Assembly (NCBI GenBank): GCA_964564695.1
Contig: CAZMCC010000113.1
Span: 1 to 10,391 of the forward strand
Direction: 5' to 3'
DNA from: CAZMCC01 sp964564695
GTDB taxonomy: Bacteria > Planctomycetota > Phycisphaerae > Phycisphaerales > UBA1924
DNA length: 10,391 bases
Positions 6,783 to 10,391 of this stretch are shown here, piece by piece; position 1 is the stretch's first letter, and the number at the start of each line of letters is the position of its first letter. A program made the translations under genes and the position numbers. The notes below the pieces were generated by a model. The model saw nothing but the letters and a program-made list of their open reading frames with translations, made no database searches and was not told where the DNA came from.

Positions 6783-6832
6783 TGGAGCCGGGGGGAGTCG
6801 AACCCCCGTGCTCTATCCGAGATTTCAGCCCC
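6783..6832 (-). other. tRNA/tmRNA 3'-end fragment, probable attachment-site core
   Basis: Read on the minus strand this is a textbook T-arm (GGGGG-TTCGACT-CCCCC) followed by a 3' acceptor strand CGGCTCC and discriminator A. CGGCTCCA is typical of tmRNA (ssrA) ends. No CCA is encoded. No D-arm or anticodon arm follows in the expected place, so this is not a complete tRNA. Such partial copies mark one end of elements that integrate by tyrosine recombinase into the 3' end of tRNA or ssrA genes. Given the orientation, the intact gene should lie to the right, beyond the window, at the far end of the element. I prefer tmRNA to tRNA but cannot prove it. Confidence 0.65.
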
Positions 6833-6836
6833 GGAG

Positions 6837-6980
6837 GTGGACGCCGTCGCGTCCACCCTCGCCCGGATCGCCGAGGCCCATACCGAGTTCCTGCGCGTGC
6901 AGGGCCGGGGCCTCGAGCTCCTCCGGGCTTACAAGTCCGGGAGCCTGCCATGTCCACCGTCCGCGAATCACCCCGTCTAG
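6837..6980 (+). CDS. Small ORF fused to or starting just after the att core
   Basis: This frame is clearly coding by codon use: nearly every codon from 6837 to about 6949 ends in G or C. The product is an amphipathic helix (ARIAEAHTEFLRVQGRGLEL) of about 47 aa with no recognised family. The only start after the core is GTG 6837, with GGAG directly against it, which is poor. The frame is also open through the core, giving the WSRGESNPR sequence that is simply antisense tRNA. It may be a genuine short gene or the 3' end of a longer one cut by integration at the core. It overlaps the next gene's start by 31 bases. Confidence 0.45.
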   Translation: MDAVASTLARIAEAHTEFLRVQGRGLELLRAYKSGSLPCPPSANHPV

Positions 6981-7603
6981 GGGCCGCTGTCGCCACCACG
7001 CCGCGCCCCTGCTATCCGTTCTCCACGAACGTTTGCGACCGTCCCGGGTGCACATGCCGAGCCGAGCGGGCGGCCTCTGAGAAGACCCTCGCCGAGCGCC
7101 GGGCCGCCGCCGAGCGGGCCACCGACGACAAGGCGATCGGCCAGATCGTGCGGGACGCCGGCGTCCCCTCGCCCCAGGCCCAAAGCCTGCTCGACCGCCA
7201 GCGCCAGCGCACGCTCACCGAACTGGACAAGGCGATCGAGTTCCTCCAGCTCGCCAAGCGGATCGTGAGCCGCGTCGACGTCCGCCTCCTCAAGAACCCC
7301 GGCGACGCCGGGCCCCTGTCCTCGATCGTGTTCAACGCCCAGGCGCTCGCGACCGACGCGACGCTCTACCGCGCCGGCTCGGCCGGGAACCTCAAGCGGC
7401 TGGCGATCAAGTGCGAGCTCGCCCCCGAGCTGCTCGTCGGCACGTCCCTCACCAACATCACCGAGGCCGACGAAGCGGTCGAGAAGTCCGCGGCGTGGGC
7501 GGAGCACTACCTCGGCGACGGGGCCGAGGCCAAGGTCGACCACCTCAAGGCCGACCTCCTCGACGTCGACGAGCCCAAGACCGACGCCACCGATGGCGAC
7601 TGA
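6950..7603 (+). CDS. Unrecognised Cys-containing helical protein, phage-like context
   Basis: I do not recognise this 217-aa protein. Four cysteines (C21, C29, C34, C36; CDRPGCTC at the end of the set) could bind zinc. Residues 37-125 are charged and helical, probably with a coiled-coil stretch rich in Arg, Glu and Ala. The C-terminal half is a mixed helical domain ending in an acidic tail. I start it at ATG 6950, with GGGAG (6939-6943) 6 bases upstream. A longer reading from 6782 would only translate antisense tRNA (MEPGGVEPP) and out-of-frame sequence. It sits upstream of the nuclease/annealing pair, so a DNA-related role is possible but unsupported. The 113 bases after it show nothing beyond the next SD. 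Confidence 0.72.
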   Translation: MSTVRESPRLGAAVATTPRPCYPFSTNVCDRPGCTCRAERAASEKTLAERRAAAERATDDKAIGQIVRDAGVPSPQAQSLLDRQRQRTLTELDKAIEFLQLAKRIVSRVDVRLLKNPGDAGPLSSIVFNAQALATDATLYRAGSAGNLKRLAIKCELAPELLVGTSLTNITEADEAVEKSAAWAEHYLGDGAEAKVDHLKADLLDVDEPKTDATDGD

Positions 7604-7716
7604 CGACGTCCCTCCCGTTCCCTCGGTGACCGAGAAGTCGCCGCGGGGACGGTAATGGACGCCGTCGGTGTGACGCGTCGGAACGGGTCGGGGTGGTGGG
7701 GTTGGGAGCCTTGCGC

Positions 7717-8598
7717 ATGGAACCGATTTCACGATTGCTCGTGTGTCCACGGATGCCCGAAGGGTGCCCGCTTCCGGGCGTATACCTCGGCATTGCGCCC
7801 GCCGAGTATTTCCGCTGGGCCGCCGTGAGCTCGTCGATGCTCAACAAGGCCCGACGCTCCGCCGGCCACGCGCGGCACTGGATGGACACCGAGGACAACG
7901 ACACCACCGAGTCAAAGGAGTTCGGGACGCTCGTCCACGGGGCCCTGCTCGAGCCCGCCCGCTTCGACGCGAACGTGATCCCGTGGCCCCTCCACGAGAA
8001 GGGCGCCCACGTCGGGAAGCCTCTGGGGGTCGAGAGCAAGGGCTATCAGGACTACGCCGCGGCCAACCCCGGGAAGTTCATCCTGTGCGACGAGGACCGG
8101 GCCGCGCTCGACGCGATCCGGGCCAACGTCGCCCGTGCCGGGCGGGCCCGCGACTTCCTGAGCGGCGATGGTGAGAACGAGGTCTCGATCGTCTGGTTCG
8201 ACGAAAAGACCGGGCTCCCGTGCAAGGCCCGCGTCGACCGCCGGCTCGAGGACGTCCGCATCCTCGGGGATATCAAGTGCGTGCGCAACGCGAGCACGTT
8301 CGCGTTCGAGAGCGCGATCGCGGAGTACGGGTACCACGTCCAGGCGGCCCACTACCTCGAGCACGCCGAGGACTTCGACTACCTGATCCTGTGCGTGGAG
8401 AACTGCGGCCACTACCCCGTGCGGGTGGTGCGCCTGCACCCCGACGCGGTCGCCTGCGGCCAGCAGGAACGTCGCGAGCTGATGGCGGTGATCGAGAACG
8501 CCCTCCGCACCGGCGAATGGCCCAGCTACCCCGACCACATCGAGGACGTCGCGCTCCCCGCCTGGAAGATGGCCCAGTTTGTCGGGGGTGGCCTGTGA
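7717..8598 (+). CDS. PD-(D/E)XK nuclease, RecE/exonuclease VIII-like
   Basis: This 293-aa protein matches the C-terminal nuclease domain of RecE-type phage exonucleases, which resect double-stranded DNA 5' to 3' to leave single strands for annealing. Family features in order: a YFRWAAVSSSMLNKA segment (31-45), FGTLVHGALLEPARF (69-83, His74), acidic E155, KARVD with D174, DIK (185-187; D185 and K187 as the PD-(D/E)XK pair), and YGYHVQAAHYL with Q209. All catalytic positions are present. ATG 7717 is chosen because GGGAG (7704-7708) is 8 bases upstream; GTG 7693 would add 8 residues without a better SD. Its stop overlaps the annealing protein's start by four bases, so the two are probably made together. 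Confidence 0.87.
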   Translation: MEPISRLLVCPRMPEGCPLPGVYLGIAPAEYFRWAAVSSSMLNKARRSAGHARHWMDTEDNDTTESKEFGTLVHGALLEPARFDANVIPWPLHEKGAHVGKPLGVESKGYQDYAAANPGKFILCDEDRAALDAIRANVARAGRARDFLSGDGENEVSIVWFDEKTGLPCKARVDRRLEDVRILGDIKCVRNASTFAFESAIAEYGYHVQAAHYLEHAEDFDYLILCVENCGHYPVRVVRLHPDAVACGQQERRELMAVIENALRTGEWPSYPDHIEDVALPAWKMAQFVGGGL

Positions 8599-9734
8599 AC
8601 GACCACACCACCACCAACCAGCCCGACGTGCTCGACGCCGTGCCCGAGACCGGGCTCGCGGTGCGCCCCGTGGCCGGCGGGCTCATGCCCGCGATGAGCT
8701 TCGAGCAGGCCGCCGAGCGGCGGAACCAGATCCTCGACTTCGCCGCCAAGCAGATGCGCGAAGGTGTCGACTACGGCATCATCCCGGGGACCGATAAGCG
8801 GTCGCTCTACAAGCCGGGCGCGGAGAAGCTGTGCAGCCTGTTCGGGCTCGCCACGTCGTTCGAGCAGATGGCCGGCACGATCGAGGACTTCACCAAGGGC
8901 GTGTTTCACTACCGCTACCGGTGCGTGCTCCGCCACGGCGGCGCCGCTGTCGCCGAGGGCGTGGGGTCGTGCAACTCGATGGAGAAGAAGTACCGATTCC
9001 GCACGGTCAACGAGCAGTACGCGACCGGCCAGGAGAAGGAGCTCGCGGTCGGCCGGGTCGAGAAGGAGTACAAGGGCCGCAAGAGCTGGGTGCTGCAGCT
9101 CCCGAACACGGATATCTACTCCCAGGTGAACACCCTCGACAAGATGGCCCAGAAGCGGGCCCTGATCGCGGCGACGCTCATCGCGCTCAACGCGAGCGAA
9201 ATGTTCACCCAGGATCTCGAGGACTCGTACATCCACGTGGGGGACGATGACCGCCCGCCGGCCCGCACGGCGGCGGACGTGTCCGAGCGGCTCAAGAGCC
9301 GGGGAGCCCAGCAGCCCCAGCAAACGCCCCAGAAGCCCGCCCAGCCGGCTCCCGTGAAGGGCTGGGCCGACCAGCTCGCCGAGGAGTGCATGCGGCGGAA
9401 GTTCACGCCCGCGGCGCTGGACAAGGTGCTCGCGGACCATTACGCCTATTACTGCATCGACGGCGAGCCGCCCGAGAAGTTCAAGGTGTGGTTTCTTGCG
9501 GCGCTCAAGGACGGCCAGCTCGACACGAAGTTCGCGTACCACGCCAACCCGCACCCGGCGGCCGGTGGGGGGGGCGAGCCCCGGTTCGTGCCCGTGGGCG
9601 GCGAAGAGGACCCGGGCCGCGGCGCCGGTGCCCCGATCCCCCGCATGACCGACGACGCGATCGACCAGGCGTTGGGTTGTGACCGCTCGACCGTGAGCCG
9701 CCGGCTCCGGCGCCGCACCACCACAGGAAGTTGA
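8595..9734 (+). CDS. Probable phage single-strand-annealing protein
   Basis: This 379-aa protein carries GVDYGIIPGT (57-66) and LYKPGAEKLC (71-80), followed by a beta-rich core and NTLDKMAQKRALIAATL (179-195) with FTQDLED (204-210). I know this combination from uncharacterised phage and plasmid proteins encoded beside RecE-like nucleases. The KMAQKRAL helix resembles the equivalent part of Rad52-type annealing proteins. I infer it coats and anneals the single strands made by the upstream nuclease. After a Gln/Pro linker (about 230-260) comes a second small domain, a Gly-rich tract and a C-terminal HTH-like stretch (TDDAIDQALGCDRSTVSRRL), which is unusual. The GTG start at 8595 overlaps the nuclease TGA as GTGA, with GGGGGTGG just upstream. 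The family is fairly sure, the biochemical role inferred. Confidence 0.7.
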   Translation: MNDHTTTNQPDVLDAVPETGLAVRPVAGGLMPAMSFEQAAERRNQILDFAAKQMREGVDYGIIPGTDKRSLYKPGAEKLCSLFGLATSFEQMAGTIEDFTKGVFHYRYRCVLRHGGAAVAEGVGSCNSMEKKYRFRTVNEQYATGQEKELAVGRVEKEYKGRKSWVLQLPNTDIYSQVNTLDKMAQKRALIAATLIALNASEMFTQDLEDSYIHVGDDDRPPARTAADVSERLKSRGAQQPQQTPQKPAQPAPVKGWADQLAEECMRRKFTPAALDKVLADHYAYYCIDGEPPEKFKVWFLAALKDGQLDTKFAYHANPHPAAGGGGEPRFVPVGGEEDPGRGAGAPIPRMTDDAIDQALGCDRSTVSRRLRRRTTTGS

Positions 9735-9736
9735 CC

Positions 9737-10391
9737 ATGTGCCATCCCGTCTCGCTCATCATGTCCGCCGATATGTGCTGGGCTCCGGCTCAGGACGGCT
9801 GGAACCACTCGCATTCGGCAATCTCCACGAAGCACAAGCTCCCCGACGGCATGATGGGCGACAAGTACGCCCGCGTTGAAGTGACGCCGCCCGATGGCAA
9901 GTACCGCGACCCGAATACCAATGCAGTGCTCGCCGACACGAGCACGTGGAACGTCAAGCTCGACGAGCAGCGCACGCCCACATGGTGGAAGGACGACGAG
10001 CCGGCTCAAGAGGCACGGGCTCGCAAGTACGCCGAGCGATGGCTCACATCGTTCCCAGCCAATCTGGTGCCCGGTCACATTAGCACGGGCGGCGATGGCT
10101 CGACCAACACGGGCGGCGAGGGCTCGACCAACACGGGCGGCGATCGCTCGACCAACACGGGCGGCTATGGCTCGACCAACACGGGCGGCTATCGCTCGAC
10201 CAACACGGGCGGCTATGGCTCGACCAACAGGGGCGGCGAGGGCTCGACCAACACGGGCGGCGAGGGCTCGACCAACACGGGCGGCTATGGCTCGACCAAC
10301 ACGGGCGGCGATGGCTCGACCAACACGGGCGGCGATGGCTCGACCAACACGGGCGGCGATCGCTCGACCAACACGGGCGGCGATGGCTCGA
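9737..10391 (+). CDS. MCHPV-type protein with ice-nucleation-like octapeptide repeats (partial)
   Basis: This ORF has no stop in the window, so the 3' end is missing. It starts 2 bases after the annealing gene's stop, with AGGAAG (9725-9730) 6 bases upstream. Residues 1-116 form a compact domain beginning MCHPVSLIM, with SHSAI (about 25-29), a YARVEVTPP strand and two Trp-rich segments. I recall phage proteins with a similar MCHPV start followed by short repeats, but no function. From residue 117 there are 12 complete octapeptides and the start of a thirteenth, TGG-x-(G/R)-STN. Read in register as GGYGSTNT, they resemble the AGYGSTxT unit of bacterial ice-nucleation proteins, whose repeats form a beta-solenoid with Thr-x-Thr rows. 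There is no signal peptide. It could equally be a phage tail, receptor or other solenoid protein. Confidence 0.75.
   Translation, partial: MCHPVSLIMSADMCWAPAQDGWNHSHSAISTKHKLPDGMMGDKYARVEVTPPDGKYRDPNTNAVLADTSTWNVKLDEQRTPTWWKDDEPAQEARARKYAERWLTSFPANLVPGHISTGGDGSTNTGGEGSTNTGGDRSTNTGGYGSTNTGGYRSTNTGGYGSTNRGGEGSTNTGGEGSTNTGGYGSTNTGGDGSTNTGGDGSTNTGGDRSTNTGGDGS
10085..10391 (+). repeat. 24-bp tandem repeat array, at least 12.8 copies, in frame
   Basis: The unit is ACGGGCGGC, three variable bases, (G/C)GC, TCGACCAAC. Twelve full copies run 10085-10372, and 19 bases of a thirteenth reach the window end. Differences are confined to the fourth codon (GAT, GAG or TAT), the first base of the fifth (GGC or CGC) and one ACG to AGG change at 10229-10231. 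The fourth residues run D, E, D, Y, Y, Y, E, E, Y, D, D, D, D. Being a multiple of 3 long, the unit can change copy number without breaking the frame. Confidence 0.97.

Larger units (their letters stand above)
6783..10391. mobile_element. Left end of a probable integrated phage-like element
   Basis: From the attachment-like core rightward, the genes are short-spaced, co-oriented and phage-like: unknown small proteins, a RecE-like nuclease, a probable annealing protein and a repeat protein. High GC at third codon positions resumes directly after the core, unlike the TAC region to the left. No integrase, terminase or structural gene is in view, so prophage and integrative element are both possible. 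The right end lies outside the window. Confidence 0.5.

Noticed and set aside
6782..6949. Protein beginning MEPGGVEPP as the start of the Cys-motif gene
   Set aside because: This is the usual false translation of an antisense tRNA/tmRNA T-arm. A proper SD and ATG lie at 6939-6952.
8526..9554. 342-aa minus-strand ORF over the annealing protein
   Set aside because: It is Leu/Arg/Val/His-rich shadow sequence without motifs. The plus frame has conserved blocks and start-stop coupling.
10085..10391. CRISPR array
   Set aside because: The copies are directly adjacent with no spacers and stay in one open reading frame, so this is a coding tandem repeat.

Overview
This is a GC-rich bacterial window. 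It has Shine-Dalgarno (SD) sequences of the GGAGG type, frequent GTG or TTG starts, and an exported sensor kinase, which suggests a diderm bacterium. I cannot place the phylum from sequence alone. Three regions differ in style and base composition.

Region 1 (about 1-4893) looks like ordinary chromosome. It holds a short-chain dehydrogenase (79-1038, +). Convergent to it is a membrane receptor kinase on the minus strand (1169-3178), with a solute-binding-type sensor, a PAS domain and an HWE-family kinase domain. Divergent from the kinase is a polytopic membrane protein (from about 3292 to 4893, +) with a GT-C-like first loop.

Region 2 (about 4894-6782) is less GC-biased at codon third positions than its surroundings. 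It reads as a compact toxin-antitoxin-chaperone (TAC) operon. A strong sigma70-type promoter is overlapped by a perfect 7+7 bp inverted repeat. Then follow a small MqsR-like candidate toxin (5137-5484), an MqsA-like zinc-finger/HTH antitoxin with a long C-terminal tail (5491-6144), and a SecB-like chaperone (6128-6781) whose C-terminal signature closely follows the M. tuberculosis TAC chaperone Rv1957. In known TAC systems the antitoxin tail needs the SecB-like protein for stability, so the three products are expected to work as one unit. A second, well-placed start (5100) opens an overlapping reading frame across the start of the toxin gene.

Region 3 (6783-10391) begins one base after the chaperone stop codon. 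Its first feature is a 50-base piece of a tRNA/tmRNA 3' end (minus strand), a classic integration core. Beyond it is a phage-like run on the plus strand: a small ORF that lost its start or begins at GTG, an unrecognised Cys-containing helical protein, a RecE/exonuclease VIII-like PD-(D/E)XK nuclease, a probable single-strand-annealing protein whose start overlaps the nuclease stop, and an incomplete ORF. That last ORF runs off the window in perfect octapeptide repeats (TGG-D/E/Y-G-STN) resembling the AGYGSTxT octapeptide of ice-nucleation proteins. There is no gene-free stretch longer than about 300 bases. The longest is 4894-5099.
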